Below are positions 1 through 8,124 of a stretch of DNA of 38,454 nt, one piece after another. Within the stretch, counting starts at the first letter, position 1, and each line of letters opens with the position of its first letter. The notes beneath the pieces were generated by a model. The model ran no database searches. It saw only the letters and a program-made list of their open reading frames with translations, and was not told the DNA's origin. The DNA is taken from the NCBI GenBank assembly GCA_946615865.1, contig CAMOIJ010000025.1, forward strand, positions 1 to 38,454. Reading direction: 5' to 3'. The translations under genes were made by a program, and so were the position numbers. The DNA comes from an uncultured Lachnospiraceae bacterium. GTDB taxonomy: Bacteria; Bacillota; Clostridia; Lachnospirales; Lachnospiraceae.

Positions 1-52
<52 letters not shown>

Positions 53-332
53 ATATTGTAAGGCTTCCGTCTCACGGAAACCTTGGATTCAAGTTCAATA
101 CTGTCACAGTTCAAACGTTAACGTCTAAATCTGCTCCGTAATTTGCTTGGTTTGGTTCGTTCTGAATTATTCTGTTTGAAGGCCGTTCTTAAACGATCGG
201 TCCCGGTCTTCTTTTAGGAATATATTCAGGGTTGCATTTCTGTTAAGTTGTCATATATTCGATTGTGATGGTCTTTCGGACGCCTGTCTGGCAGGTTGTC
301 CGTGTCGCTTCTGTTTCATCAGCAACTCTGAT

Positions 333-361
333 ATCATATCTCAGAATCAGGAGTTTGTCAA
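333..361 (-). promoter_or_regulatory. rRNA operon promoter, proximal
   Basis: On the minus strand there is a perfect -35 box TTGACA (356-361), a 17-base spacer and a -10 box TATGAT (333-338). It points into the 16S leader. This is a near-consensus sigma-A promoter and is most likely the proximal rrn promoter. Confidence 0.85.
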
Positions 362-449
362 CGTCTTTCTCAGAAAGATTTGCGATTATTTTTTAACTCA
401 ACTTTACGATTGTGTTAATTTTGTTTCGCTTTCATCAGCGGCGTATTTA

Positions 450-478
450 ATAGTAACACTACTGATATGTATTTGCAA
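450..478 (-). promoter_or_regulatory. rRNA operon promoter, distal
   Basis: A second minus-strand promoter has TTGCAA (473-478), 17 bases, then TACTAT (450-455), with TG just before the -10. It lies 117 bases upstream of the proximal promoter in the same direction, the usual tandem arrangement of rRNA promoters. Confidence 0.7.
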
Positions 479-484
479 GCACTA

Positions 485-522
485 TTTTGGATTTTTTGAG
501 AAGATTTTTGAGATGATTTTTG
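485..522 (-). promoter_or_regulatory. A-tract region, possible UP element
   Basis: Immediately upstream of the distal rRNA promoter the minus strand carries three to four A-tracts spaced about 12 bases apart (T-runs on the plus strand at 485-488, 492-497, 505-509 and 517-521). Such A/T tracts upstream of rRNA promoters commonly contact the RNA polymerase alpha subunit or bend DNA. The function is inferred from position only. Confidence 0.45.
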
Positions 523-645
523 ATATCACTCATGCTGAGTTTTCGTCGGCAATGTACCCGCGGACGACTTCGTCGATCAGGGTTTTACGTGCCTTTCGAT
601 AATACAAATCCTGCATCAGTCAGATAGGCTTATTTCATATACGGT

Positions 646-708
646 CATAAAAAGAGAGCGCTGTCCCTGCTGATTATTGATCATTGACAGGGCACAACGC
701 TCCTTTTG
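646..708 (-). terminator. terminator after the dnaX-cvpA operon
   Basis: An imperfect hairpin pairs 656-669 (GAGCGCTGTCCCTG) with 688-702 (CAGGGCACAACGCTC), followed on the minus strand by a five-T run (649-653). It is about 330 bases downstream of the last gene of the leftward operon. The plus-strand side also ends in a T-rich run, so it may work in both directions. Its left arm is nearly identical to that of the terminator at 26486-26540. Confidence 0.7.
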
Positions 709-732
709 TGTAATCAGTATAGTTTTTTCCCT

Positions 733-946
733 GTATCCACTAAAAACCAGTGTTGCTTCATTTCATAAGTCGCTTTTCAAAGACCGACTCCACCAGAAAT
801 CAAGAGTTCCCAGTTCTTATAGGGTAATTTTCGGGCTTCGATTCAACCAGAAATCAATAAATCCCAGATTTCGTAGGGAAATTTCCGCGCTATAACTCTA
901 CCAAAACACAAGATTTCTTTATTTTAGTCGGAACTCCAACTTGTTT
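733..946. repeat. degenerate tandem repeat, about 54 bp period
   Basis: Four consecutive degenerate units start near 733, 785, 839 and 893. The best pair (785 and 839) share ACCAGAAATCAA at the same offset and then variants of TCCCAG, TAGGG and AATTTYCG. The third and outer units are weaker. The array fills most of the gap between the cvpA-family stop codon and its terminator, so it would lie in the 3' untranslated part of that transcript. I saw no credible gene between 709 and 1036. Confidence 0.6.
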
Positions 947-1036
947 TTTCCCGTACGAAAGTAATGGAAAGGGGGACCTTGGTGGAACAACTCCCCTACA
1001 ATCCTTCCACCAAAACCTCAGAAATCCGGGACAATC

Positions 1037-1426
1037 TCACACCATTACGAAATACCTCAGGATAGAATCCGCCAGGTACAGGATCACGGCTCCTTCGATA
1101 AAGCCGCCGAAGACGCCCAAGATGTTGTCTACGATTCTGATCACCGGGAGCCTGGAGAATATGTGGAGTGAGGAGAAGAGCAAGTGAAAAAGACCGAAGG
1201 CGCACACCACCACTACCATGAGCAGTACGCCTGTCAACGCTGAGGAGATGTCTCCCGTCGAGTAGTTGGCGGCGAGGCCTGCTGCCAGGTTATAGCATGC
1301 CGCGGCGCAGACAAGAGTCAGGACTGTATTGAGCGACTGGACCAGACCGTTCTCTGATCCCTTCTTAATACAATATCCCCACACCAGTACGCCCACTATA
1401 ATAAGAATCCAGAAAGTCATGCTCAT
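1037..1426 (-). CDS. CvpA family membrane protein
   Basis: A 129-residue protein with four hydrophobic segments (about residues 3-18, 28-50, 62-86 and 100-125). The pattern fits the CvpA/colicin V production family, a small integral membrane protein of uncertain biochemical role; the stretch LPVIRIVDNILGVFGGFIEG matches the family's conserved C-terminal part. The ATG at 1424-1426 has AAAGGAG about 10 bases upstream; a second Met at codon 3 is possible. It is the last gene of the leftward dnaX-recR operon, 19 bases after the DUF5711-like gene. The family call is from pattern memory, not a search. Confidence 0.75.
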   Translation of the reverse strand: MSMTFWILIIVGVLVWGYCIKKGSENGLVQSLNTVLTLVCAAACYNLAAGLAANYSTGDISSALTGVLLMVVVVCAFGLFHLLFSSLHIFSRLPVIRIVDNILGVFGGFIEGAVILYLADSILRYFVMV

Positions 1427-1445
1427 TGACCTGCTCCTTTATCCT

Positions 1446-2801
1446 TTACCGAAGTTTGATCTTATCGATCTCATTTTCCGAGACTGCCCCCAGACCGCTC
1501 AATACTTTGGAGGGGATCAGGACTTTCACCGCCCTGTCGAACCCGCCGTTAAAGATTTCTCTTCCATTTACCGTATAGATCTGCATGGACCGCTCGTTGT
1601 TGATATATACCTTGTTTCCCTTGATCTGAATATCGTTGTATACCAGGGTAAAGCCTACGCTTCCCTCTTTTTTGCCATCCCGGCCGAAAAGATCGAGGCG
1701 ATACAGGTTCTCTCTGGTCAGGTCAGTGAATAAAAGGCCGATGCGGTTCTCGCTCTCAAAGATTCCCTGGAGATTCTCTGTCAGCATGTTGTTGAAGCTG
1801 TTCTGCGGCTCAACCGCACTTGTGTCAAAAACCACCAGGCGGGAGTCCGACGCGGCTGCGCACGATTTATTGCCCAAAAACTTAACATAGGGAAACACTT
1901 CGTTTGTATATTCAAAGTATCCGACCAGATTCTGGTCATATTTTTTGCCCGCTTTTCCGAAATTGTAGAAGCTCAGATTGGAGACGACCGAGTCGTCTTT
2001 CATCAGAAGGCTTGAGACGCATACCTTCTCGCCGTCCGGTGACACTGCCACATCCATGGGGAAACCGTTTTCCTCCATTGAGCGGATGAAATAAGCGATC
2101 TCCTTGCCCTCTTTTGAATAGAGTCTGATCCAGCTTTTTGTGCTGTCGTTGAGGATCGCCGCCACTCCGCCGCTTTCCGACACGCCGACCTTGTGGATAG
2201 GTATGCTGGTATTTACTGTGTAGAGCTGCTTCTTGACGCTCATCACGTAAATAGTTGTCCCGCCGTAGTCAGCGATCGCCGCCACTCCGCCGCTCATGCT
2301 CACGATCGGCTGATCCATCTCATATGTAATGCTCCACCTGACGCGCCCGTTCGCATCCGCGCACGTAGCGCCGTTGGGTCCATACTGCAGCACGCGGCCG
2401 TCAAAATTTACACAGACCGCTCCTTCTTCCGCGGGGAAGTCTCTGACCTTCACGATCTCAGCTCGGTTATAATGCCTGGTCGTGAAAAAGAGCACCGTGA
2501 GCAGGACCGCGATCACAGCGATCAGCGCACCGAAAATACGGTAGATCCGGATCCGGTCCCTGTGCTTTTTGATCTGCTCTTTATAGGTCGGTTTTTTGCC
2601 CTGATCTGCCGTCTTTTCTCCCGCCGGTTCCCGGGCAGAATTCTGCCCGGTACTGCTTCCCATCAGGAGGCTGTCGTCGGGCATAGCGGAATTTCCCTGC
2701 CTTCTGCCCGTACCGAAGATTTCGCGGGTCTTCTGGTCTTTAATATTATCTGTTATTCCGTTCTCTCCGGACTGATCCGGAAACTGTTCAACTTTAGCCA
2801 T
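1446..2801 (-). CDS. DUF5711-like single-pass membrane protein with propeller-like exterior
   Basis: This 451-residue protein has a polar, low-complexity N-terminal part (residues 1-80), a basic stretch, one transmembrane helix at about 90-108 and a large presumed extracellular part. That part has repeated beta-strand units ending in aromatic and glycine residues (for example VSPDGEKVCVSS and FLGNKSCAAASDSRLVVFD), as in WD40/PQQ-like propellers. This matches proteins grouped as DUF5711 in Lachnospiraceae; no biochemical function is known to me. The start is the ATG at 2799-2801 behind GAGGGA. It lies 11 bases after galM and 19 before the cvpA-family gene, so it is co-transcribed. The DUF name is from memory. 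Confidence 0.7.
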   Translation of the reverse strand: MAKVEQFPDQSGENGITDNIKDQKTREIFGTGRRQGNSAMPDDSLLMGSSTGQNSAREPAGEKTADQGKKPTYKEQIKKHRDRIRIYRIFGALIAVIAVLLTVLFFTTRHYNRAEIVKVRDFPAEEGAVCVNFDGRVLQYGPNGATCADANGRVRWSITYEMDQPIVSMSGGVAAIADYGGTTIYVMSVKKQLYTVNTSIPIHKVGVSESGGVAAILNDSTKSWIRLYSKEGKEIAYFIRSMEENGFPMDVAVSPDGEKVCVSSLLMKDDSVVSNLSFYNFGKAGKKYDQNLVGYFEYTNEVFPYVKFLGNKSCAAASDSRLVVFDTSAVEPQNSFNNMLTENLQGIFESENRIGLLFTDLTRENLYRLDLFGRDGKKEGSVGFTLVYNDIQIKGNKVYINNERSMQIYTVNGREIFNGGFDRAVKVLIPSKVLSGLGAVSENEIDKIKLR

Positions 2802-2812
2802 TTATCCCTCAA

Positions 2813-3856
2813 TTACCTGCATGCGGGGAAGCGGTAGACCGTCGTCTGCACATAGTCCCTGCCGGGTCCGAAGATCGCCTTCGGAAAATTGTCGTGATGC
2901 ACGTTGTCGGGGAAGAACTGGGTCTCAAGCGCATAAGCAGATCTGGGACCGTATGTGCGGCCATTCTTGCCGCCCTCTACCACCATAGTATTTGCCGTAT
3001 AGAACTGGATGCCGGGCACTGTCGTCAGGACTTCCATGACACGTCCGCTCGCGGGATCATATACTTCGCCCGCCATAAGAAGGCTGCCGTCTCCCTTATA
3101 GCCGTCGATCACGAAGTTGTGATCATAGCCGCCGCCGAATACCATCTGCTCGTCGTCGGAATCGATATCCTTTCCGATCAGTTTGCTTTCTCTGAAGTCA
3201 AAAGGCGTCCCCTCCACGGATACGATCTCGCCGGTAGGAACCAGGTCAGATCTCACCTTTGTGGTGAAGCTGCTGTTCAGTTTAAGGTACTGATCGCCAA
3301 CACTGCCGTTGTCTTCTCCGGCAAGGTTAAAATAGGAATGATTAGTGAGATTGATGACCGTCTTTTTGTCGGAGACCGCCTTATAGTCGATCCTCAGGTC
3401 CTCTTCTGTCAGCGTATAGGTGACAGCGAAATCTCTGTTGCCCGGGAAACCTGCATCGCCGTCCGGAAGGTGCAGCCTGAAGGTCACGCTGTTGTCTCCA
3501 ATCTGCGCTTCGTGCAGTCTCTTATAGAACATTTTGTCAGAGTGGAGATTATTTCCCTTCTGGTTTACAGGAATATGAAACTCTTCACCGTCAATAACAA
3601 AGGAGGCGCCTGCGATCCTGTTGGCGCTGGGGCCTACGACTGCTCCGAAGCAGCTGGGGTTCTCAAGATAATGCTCAACATCCTCGAATCCGAGAACGAT
3701 GTCCTTCATGTTCCCGTCTCTGTCAGGTGTCTCGAGGCGCACCAGCACTGCTCCCAGATCCGTCACTTCCGCGTACAGGCGGTCCGTCCGGATCTTATAC
3801 AGGGAAACTTCCCTTCCGTCCGCGAGTCTGCCAAAATATTCCTTTACTACACTCAT
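2813..3856 (-). CDS. galM: aldose 1-epimerase
   Basis: The 347-residue product interconverts alpha and beta anomers of galactose/glucose (mutarotase). It shows the galactose mutarotase-like fold motifs: GAVVGPSANRIAGASF with the substrate-binding NR pair near residue 80, the family segment NLTNHSYFNLAG with its catalytic His, GGYDHNFVID, and a C-terminal ALETQFFPD with the catalytic Glu. The ATG at 3854-3856 is chosen because AAGGAGG sits 7 bases upstream; an in-frame TTG two codons earlier would overlap the ribosome binding site. No other galactose gene is near. It sits between recR and the DUF5711-like gene in a mixed housekeeping operon. Confidence 0.93.
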   Translation of the reverse strand: MSVVKEYFGRLADGREVSLYKIRTDRLYAEVTDLGAVLVRLETPDRDGNMKDIVLGFEDVEHYLENPSCFGAVVGPSANRIAGASFVIDGEEFHIPVNQKGNNLHSDKMFYKRLHEAQIGDNSVTFRLHLPDGDAGFPGNRDFAVTYTLTEEDLRIDYKAVSDKKTVINLTNHSYFNLAGEDNGSVGDQYLKLNSSFTTKVRSDLVPTGEIVSVEGTPFDFRESKLIGKDIDSDDEQMVFGGGYDHNFVIDGYKGDGSLLMAGEVYDPASGRVMEVLTTVPGIQFYTANTMVVEGGKNGRTYGPRSAYALETQFFPDNVHHDNFPKAIFGPGRDYVQTTVYRFPACR

Positions 3857-3885
3857 CCCCAAACCTCCTTAATATATGCACAGTA

Positions 3886-4485
3886 TTAAATTTCTGTTCT
3901 TCCTTCCAGAGCCCTGAGCAGGGTGACCTCGTCGATATACTCCAGGTCGCCGCCGACAGGCACGCCGCTGGCGATACGCGTCACTTTGATGCCGGAGGGC
4001 TTGATCAGTTTGCTTACATACATCGCCGTCGTCTCTCCCTCGAGGCTCGAGTTCGTGGCGATGATCACTTCGGAGACTTCTTCCTCTCCCAGCCTCTTGA
4101 TCAGTTCCTTGAGCTTGATGTCTCCTGGTCCGATCCCGAGCATCGGGGAGATCGCGCCATGCAGGACATGATAGACGCCCTTATACTTGCCCGTCTTCTC
4201 GTAGGCGGCCAGATCTCTGGAGTTCTCCACCACCATGATAGTACTGTGGTCTCTGTTTGCATTTCCGCAGATCGGGCACACCTCTTCGTCGGTCAGGTTC
4301 TGGCACACCTTGCAGTAGGTCACATGCTCCTTGGCATTTACTATCGTATCCGCAAGATGCTTCACTCTCTGGGGAGACATTCCGATAATATAAAAAGCGA
4401 GGCGCTGTGCCGATTTGTTTCCAATTCCGGGCAGCGCCGCCAGCTCATCGATTAATTTATTGATATATCCGCTGTAGAGTTCCAC
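3886..4485 (-). CDS. recR: recombination protein RecR
   Basis: RecR acts with RecO and RecF to load RecA at gaps during recombinational repair. The 199-residue length is typical. It has a helix-hairpin-helix ([14 protein letters not shown], residues 18-31), a C4 zinc finger (Cys58, Cys61, Cys70, Cys73) and a Toprim domain from about residue 81 (TIMVVEN, then [10 protein letters not shown]). Translation starts at a GTG (4483-4485), as the family N-terminus ([12 protein letters not shown]) requires. It lies only 3 bases after ybaB, so translational coupling is likely. The order dnaX-ybaB-recR is conserved across Firmicutes. Confidence 0.97.
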   Translation of the reverse strand: MELYSGYINKLIDELAALPGIGNKSAQRLAFYIIGMSPQRVKHLADTIVNAKEHVTYCKVCQNLTDEEVCPICGNANRDHSTIMVVENSRDLAAYEKTGKYKGVYHVLHGAISPMLGIGPGDIKLKELIKRLGEEEVSEVIIATNSSLEGETTAMYVSKLIKPSGIKVTRIASGVPVGGDLEYIDEVTLLRALEGRTEI

Positions 4486-4488
4486 GTG

Positions 4489-4812
4489 TTAAAAACCACC
4501 CATGCCTCCGAAAAGCTTCTCGCTCTCCGCATCTACCTGTTTCGTAGCCTCGCCCATAGCAGCGATGATCATGTCCTGCAGCATCTCCACATCGTCGGGA
4601 TCCACCGCGTCCGGAGAGATCGTCAGGGATTTCAGCTCTTTTTTGCCGTTAATGACTACTTCAACAGCGCCGCCGCCTGCGGATGCAGTGAATTCCTTCT
4701 CCTCAAGGGCCTTCTTATTCTCTTCCATCTGGCGCTGCATTCTCTGCGCCTGTTTCATCAGATTATTCATATTGCCGGGCATACCGCCGGGAAAACCGCC
4801 TCTTCTTGCCAT
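4489..4812 (-). CDS. YbaB/EbfC family nucleoid-associated protein
   Basis: A 107-residue protein of the YbaB/EbfC family, small dimeric DNA-binding proteins linked to nucleoid structure and encoded between dnaX and recR in most bacteria. It has the Gly/Met-rich N-terminus (GGFPGGMPGNMNNLMKQAQ), the central GGGAVEVVINGKKELKSLTI and the acidic DPDDVEMLQDMIIAA helix. The C-terminus is the usual GGMGGF. AGGAGG lies 8 bases before the ATG. Gaps to dnaX and recR are 3 bases each. Confidence 0.95.
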   Translation of the reverse strand: MARRGGFPGGMPGNMNNLMKQAQRMQRQMEENKKALEEKEFTASAGGGAVEVVINGKKELKSLTISPDAVDPDDVEMLQDMIIAAMGEATKQVDAESEKLFGGMGGF

Positions 4813-4815
4813 CTT

Positions 4816-6477
4816 CTATTCCTCCTCTATCTTCATCTTGACAATATCGGATAAATCAACGTAATTGTCCGTGAATTTCTGACCCTTGTCAAGTGCCTTG
4901 TACTCTATTTCAACATCCTTTCCCGAACACTGCCTGAGAAAATACCGCAGCCTGTTTCTGTATCCCTCGTCGTGGATAAAGTGATCCGCCGTCACATAAT
5001 TACTGAACACGATCACAAGCTGGCCGTGGTCTCCTACGCTGTGTTTCGCTCCAAGGAGCGATACTCTTGTCATTCCGGGAGGAAGCTGGGAGATATATTT
5101 TGTCCAGTTGCGGACGATATCCGCGACGTCCTCGGGAACCGCTTTAGGATACTGTTTCTTCACGGCAGGTTTCGCCTGCGCGGGCTGTCCCACGGCGGCT
5201 GCTTCCTGCCGGCCTGCGCCCGAGGTCTGTCCGGGGTCTGACCCCGCTCCCCAGCCATTGCCCGAAGGTCTCTCCGCAATCTTCTTCTCGTCGTCGAGAA
5301 GTCTCTGTTCGAGTTCCCGGATCCTGTTTCTGAGGGTATCAAGTTGGTCTTCAGCGCCCATGTCGGCGCCTCCCATTCTTCCTCTGGCCGCCCTGATGAT
5401 GGCCATTTCCGTCAGGATCCTCCTGCTTGCGCTGTAGCGGATCTGCTCGACGAGCGAGGAGAATATCCTGATCTCCCTCATGATCTCGGAAAGTTCCGAC
5501 TTTCTGGCGTCTTCGATCATCTGCGCCAGATTATCCGCGGAGATATCCAGCGAATCCTTTGTGCTCTCGGAAGCGCACAGGAGCATGAGGTTTCTGAGAT
5601 ACCACAGGAAATCCGCCACGAACTGCATCATTTCCCGTCCCTGCATCAAAACATCTTCGAGCACTTTCAGCGCTTCGGCCGTATCTCCCTCGTGAATGTG
5701 GTTATAGAGTTTGCTGAACACTCTGGTGTCCACCGCGCCGAGGATCTCCAGAGTCTTTTCATAGGTGAGGATCTCGTTTCCGTAGTTGAAGGCGTTGCAC
5801 TGATCAAGGAGACTGAGTCCGTCGCGCATGGAGCCGTCGGCAGCGCCGGCGATGTAGCGAAGCGCCTTGTCCTCAACGCGGAGTTCTTCAGCGTCCGAGA
5901 CCTCCCGCAGCCTCCCCTCGATCGTCTCCGTGGAGAGTCTTCCGTAATCGTACCTCTGGCAGCGGGACAAAATAGTGACCGGCAGCTTGTTGGGCTCTGT
6001 CGTCGCAAGGATAAAGATCGCATAGGACGGGGGCTCCTCCAGGGTCTTGAGCAGAGCGTTGAAAGCCGCCGTAGACAGCATGTGGACTTCGTCGATGATA
6101 TAGACGCGGTATTTCCCCTGAGTGGGGGAATAGGCCACCTGGTCGATGATATTTCTGATATCGTCGACGCCGTTGTTGGAAGCCGCATCCATTTCCACTA
6201 CATTCAGGCTCGCGTCCGCTCCGATCGCTCTGCATGAAGGACACTCGCAGCAGGGACTGCCGTCCTGCGGGTTCTCACAGTTCACGGCCTTGGCGAAGAT
6301 CTTCGCGATCGTCGTCTTGCCCGTGCCCCTGGTTCCGCAGAAGAGATAGCTGTGAGCGATCCTCCCGGATACGATCTGGTTCCTGAGTGTCCTTACGATG
6401 ACATCTCTGCCTCTCACATCCTCAAATGTGCGCGGCCTGTATTTTCTGTATAGTGCCAGATAGTGCTGATCTGCCAT
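4816..6477 (-). CDS. dnaX: DNA polymerase III subunit gamma/tau
   Basis: The 553-residue clamp-loader ATPase of the replicative polymerase. It shows Walker A GTRGTGKT (48-55), a zinc module with Cys67, Cys76, Cys79 and Cys82, Walker B IIDEVHML, the TLEEPP segment and the SRC sensor motif (LSRCQRYD). A disordered linker (about 385-450, rich in Ala, Gly and Gln) precedes a C-terminal tau-like domain. I chose the ATG at 6475-6477 because GGAAGG is well spaced before it and the protein then starts as homologues do. A GTG 13 codons upstream is possible but lacks a clear ribosome binding site. A TATAAT (6522-6527) just past the pfkA terminator could be its promoter; the -35 is poor. It heads the six-gene leftward operon. 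Confidence 0.97.
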   Translation of the reverse strand: MADQHYLALYRKYRPRTFEDVRGRDVIVRTLRNQIVSGRIAHSYLFCGTRGTGKTTIAKIFAKAVNCENPQDGSPCCECPSCRAIGADASLNVVEMDAASNNGVDDIRNIIDQVAYSPTQGKYRVYIIDEVHMLSTAAFNALLKTLEEPPSYAIFILATTEPNKLPVTILSRCQRYDYGRLSTETIEGRLREVSDAEELRVEDKALRYIAGAADGSMRDGLSLLDQCNAFNYGNEILTYEKTLEILGAVDTRVFSKLYNHIHEGDTAEALKVLEDVLMQGREMMQFVADFLWYLRNLMLLCASESTKDSLDISADNLAQMIEDARKSELSEIMREIRIFSSLVEQIRYSASRRILTEMAIIRAARGRMGGADMGAEDQLDTLRNRIRELEQRLLDDEKKIAERPSGNGWGAGSDPGQTSGAGRQEAAAVGQPAQAKPAVKKQYPKAVPEDVADIVRNWTKYISQLPPGMTRVSLLGAKHSVGDHGQLVIVFSNYVTADHFIHDEGYRNRLRYFLRQCSGKDVEIEYKALDKGQKFTDNYVDLSDIVKMKIEEE

Positions 6478-6538
6478 GTATAGATCCTTCCTTGCCTCTT
6501 TATTTTGCATGATCACTACCTATTATAACCAAAACACA

Positions 6539-6573
6539 GGAAAGGTGCACTGCCATTCGCAGCACACCTTTCC
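6539..6573 (-). terminator. pfkA terminator
   Basis: GGAAAGGTG (6539-6547) pairs perfectly with CACCTTTCC (6565-6573), with extra pairing inside the loop. The minus strand continues with a T-rich but interrupted stretch. It separates pfkA from dnaX, so these are probably separate transcription units. Confidence 0.65.
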
Positions 6574-6608
6574 GAAACATTTCTTAAACAATAAGCTCTT
6601 TACGCGGA

Positions 6609-7685
6609 TCAGTCGCCGAAACTGATGCCCACCATCTTCGCTTCTTTGATGATGCTCGACTTGGGATCCACAGTCTTAAGCTTGCCGGCAACCTCACTGA
6701 GCGGAACCTTGACCATCTCGCGGTTCTTATAGCCGACCATGTAGCCATATTCCTTCTTGAGGATCAGCTTGCCTGCCTCTGCGCCGACCCTTGTCGCGAA
6801 TACGCGATCGTAGGGATCCGGAGCGCCGCCGCGCTGTGTGTGTCCGGGGACAGTCACGCGGACTTCGCGGCCCGTTGCCTTTGTGATCGCGTCAGCGATC
6901 TCATAGGAAACTGAAGGATATTTGTAATTAGCGAGTTTCTTCTTATATTCTTTCTTGGAGAGCTTGGCGTCCTCTTTGGAGATCGCGCCTTCCGCGACAA
7001 CGATGATCGTGAAGCGGCTGCCGCCCTTGTCTCTCTCCTCGATAGCCTCGACAACCTTGTTGATGTCGTAGGGGATCTCAGGGAGCAGGATGATGTCCGC
7101 GCCGCCCGCGATGCCTGCGTTGAGAGGAAGCCATCCAACTTTGTGGCCCATGATCTCCACAATAAAGACGCGGCCATGGGAGCTCGCTGTCGTGTGAATG
7201 TCATCGATGCACTTTGTCGCGATATCAATTGCGCTCTGGAAGCCGAAGGTCATGTCCGTGCCCCACAGATCGTTGTCGATGGTCTTGGGAAGAGTGACTA
7301 CATTGAGCCCTTCTTCACTGAGCAGGTTGGCCGTCTTGTGAGAGCCGTTGCCGCCGCCCATGACCAGACAGTCAAGCTGCAGTTTGTGATATGTCTGCTT
7401 CATTGCCGCCACTTTGTCGATTCCGTTCTCATCGGGCTCGCGGATCGTCTTGAAGGGAACGCGGCTTGTTCCGAGGATCGTGCCGCCTCTTGTAAGAATG
7501 CCCTTAAAATCCTGTCCCGTCAGAATGCGGAACTTGCCGTAGATCAGGCCCTTGTAGCCGTCTTCAAATCCGTAGAACTCCACAGGTTCCTTGGCGTTGT
7601 TGACGATGCATTTGAATACGCCGCGCATCGCGGCATTGAGCGCCTGGCAGTCGCCGCCGCTTGTCAGAAAACCGATTCTCAACAT
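6609..7685 (-). CDS. pfkA: 6-phosphofructokinase
   Basis: The 358-residue protein phosphorylates fructose 6-phosphate in glycolysis. It has LTSGGDCQALNAAMRG at the N-terminus, TRGGTILGTSR (65-75), GGGNGSHKTA (110-119), the catalytic loop PKTIDND (133-139, base Asp137) and MGHKVGWL. The phosphoryl-donor signature is mixed: the residue matching E. coli Gly104 is Gly114 (ATP type), the residue matching Asp103 is Asn113, and the one matching Gly124 is Lys134 (seen in PPi-dependent and group III enzymes). ATP use is the likelier reading, not proven. The ATG at 7683-7685 is preceded by AAGGAGGAG; the in-frame upstream extension lacks a ribosome binding site and is not family-like. It has its own promoter and terminator. 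Confidence 0.93.
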   Translation of the reverse strand: MLRIGFLTSGGDCQALNAAMRGVFKCIVNNAKEPVEFYGFEDGYKGLIYGKFRILTGQDFKGILTRGGTILGTSRVPFKTIREPDENGIDKVAAMKQTYHKLQLDCLVMGGGNGSHKTANLLSEEGLNVVTLPKTIDNDLWGTDMTFGFQSAIDIATKCIDDIHTTASSHGRVFIVEIMGHKVGWLPLNAGIAGGADIILLPEIPYDINKVVEAIEERDKGGSRFTIIVVAEGAISKEDAKLSKKEYKKKLANYKYPSVSYEIADAITKATGREVRVTVPGHTQRGGAPDPYDRVFATRVGAEAGKLILKKEYGYMVGYKNREMVKVPLSEVAGKLKTVDPKSSIIKEAKMVGISFGD

Positions 7686-7827
7686 CTCCTGCTCCTCCTT
7701 GATCATTAATGATTTATAACATCTGTACCGGATTCCCTCTTCCGGCTGCTGCACAGAACCTATAGTGCGGATCCCCGCCTCCGTTTTGGCAGAAATCTAC
7801 AATAATTCTATGTTTTGACACACTCTG

Positions 7828-7856
7828 ATTATACACTTAATCCATAATTGTAACAA
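7828..7856 (-). promoter_or_regulatory. pfkA promoter
   Basis: On the minus strand TTGTTA (7851-7856), 17 bases, then a perfect TATAAT (7828-7833). The predicted leader of about 135 bases holds two short hairpins: CCGG/CCGG at 7728-7745 and GCAC/GTGC at 7751-7768. No known riboswitch class is recognised in it. Confidence 0.75.
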
Positions 7857-7878
7857 GGTACCTGCCGCTAAAGGCATC

Positions 7879-7912
7879 AAAAAACCTGCTGTTGTTAACA
7901 AACAGCAGGTTT
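7879..7912 (-). terminator. tRNA-Ser terminator
   Basis: AAACCTGCTGTT (7882-7893) pairs with AACAGCAGGTTT (7901-7912) around a 7-base loop, and the minus strand ends in six Ts. It lies 5 bases past the tRNA 3' end and fits a rho-independent terminator. Confidence 0.9.
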
Positions 7913-7917
7913 ACGCG

Positions 7918-8006
7918 CGGAGGACATGGGATTCGAACCCACGCGCCGGTATTAGCGGCCTATCGCATTTCGAGTGCGACCTCTTCGACCTCTTGAGTAA
8001 TCCTCC
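7918..8006 (-). tRNA. tRNA-Ser(CGA)
   Basis: The minus strand folds as an 89-base class II tRNA. The acceptor stem pairs GGAGGAT with GTCCTCC and the discriminator base is G. The anticodon stem TCGCA/TGCGA closes the loop CTCGAAA, giving anticodon CGA, which reads UCG serine codons. A long variable arm (around CCGCTAATACCGG) and the T-loop GGTTCGAATCC are present. The 3' CCA is not encoded and must be added after transcription. It stands alone between its own promoter and terminator. Confidence 0.95.
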
Positions 8007-8018
8007 ATATCGCAATCC

Positions 8019-8048
8019 ATTATATGGCAGGTTGCGGTTTAAAGGCAA
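8019..8048 (-). promoter_or_regulatory. tRNA-Ser promoter
   Basis: On the minus strand TTGCCT (8043-8048), 18 bases, TATAAT (8019-8024), ending 12 bases before the mature tRNA 5' end. This agrees with a short 5' leader. Confidence 0.75.
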
Positions 8049-8085
8049 GAAGAATTTATTTTTAAAGACTATATATTCGCTGGCA

Positions 8086-8094
8086 TGATATACT
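8086..8094 (+). promoter_or_regulatory. possible extended -10 promoter for the ABC operon
   Basis: TGATATACT is an extended -10 box (TG, one base, TATACT) located 30 bases before the start codon of the ABC gene. No good -35 box is present. It is the only plausible promoter between the divergent tRNA and this gene. Confidence 0.4.
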
Positions 8095-8124
8095 GTAGAG
8101 AAGAATGCGCAAGGAGGAGATCCA

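Noticed and set aside
4816-6477. A programmed frameshift in dnaX producing a short gamma form
   Set aside because: I saw no clear A-rich slippery heptamer followed by a hairpin in the linker region.
996-7228. Long open frames opposite the dnaX operon and pfkA genes on the other strand or frame
   Set aside because: They mirror real genes in a high-GC third-position context, lack ribosome binding sites and have no recognisable domains.
7686-7827. A small SRP RNA or riboswitch in the pfkA leader
   Set aside because: Only two 4-base-pair hairpins are present and the conserved SRP RNA apical motif is not found.
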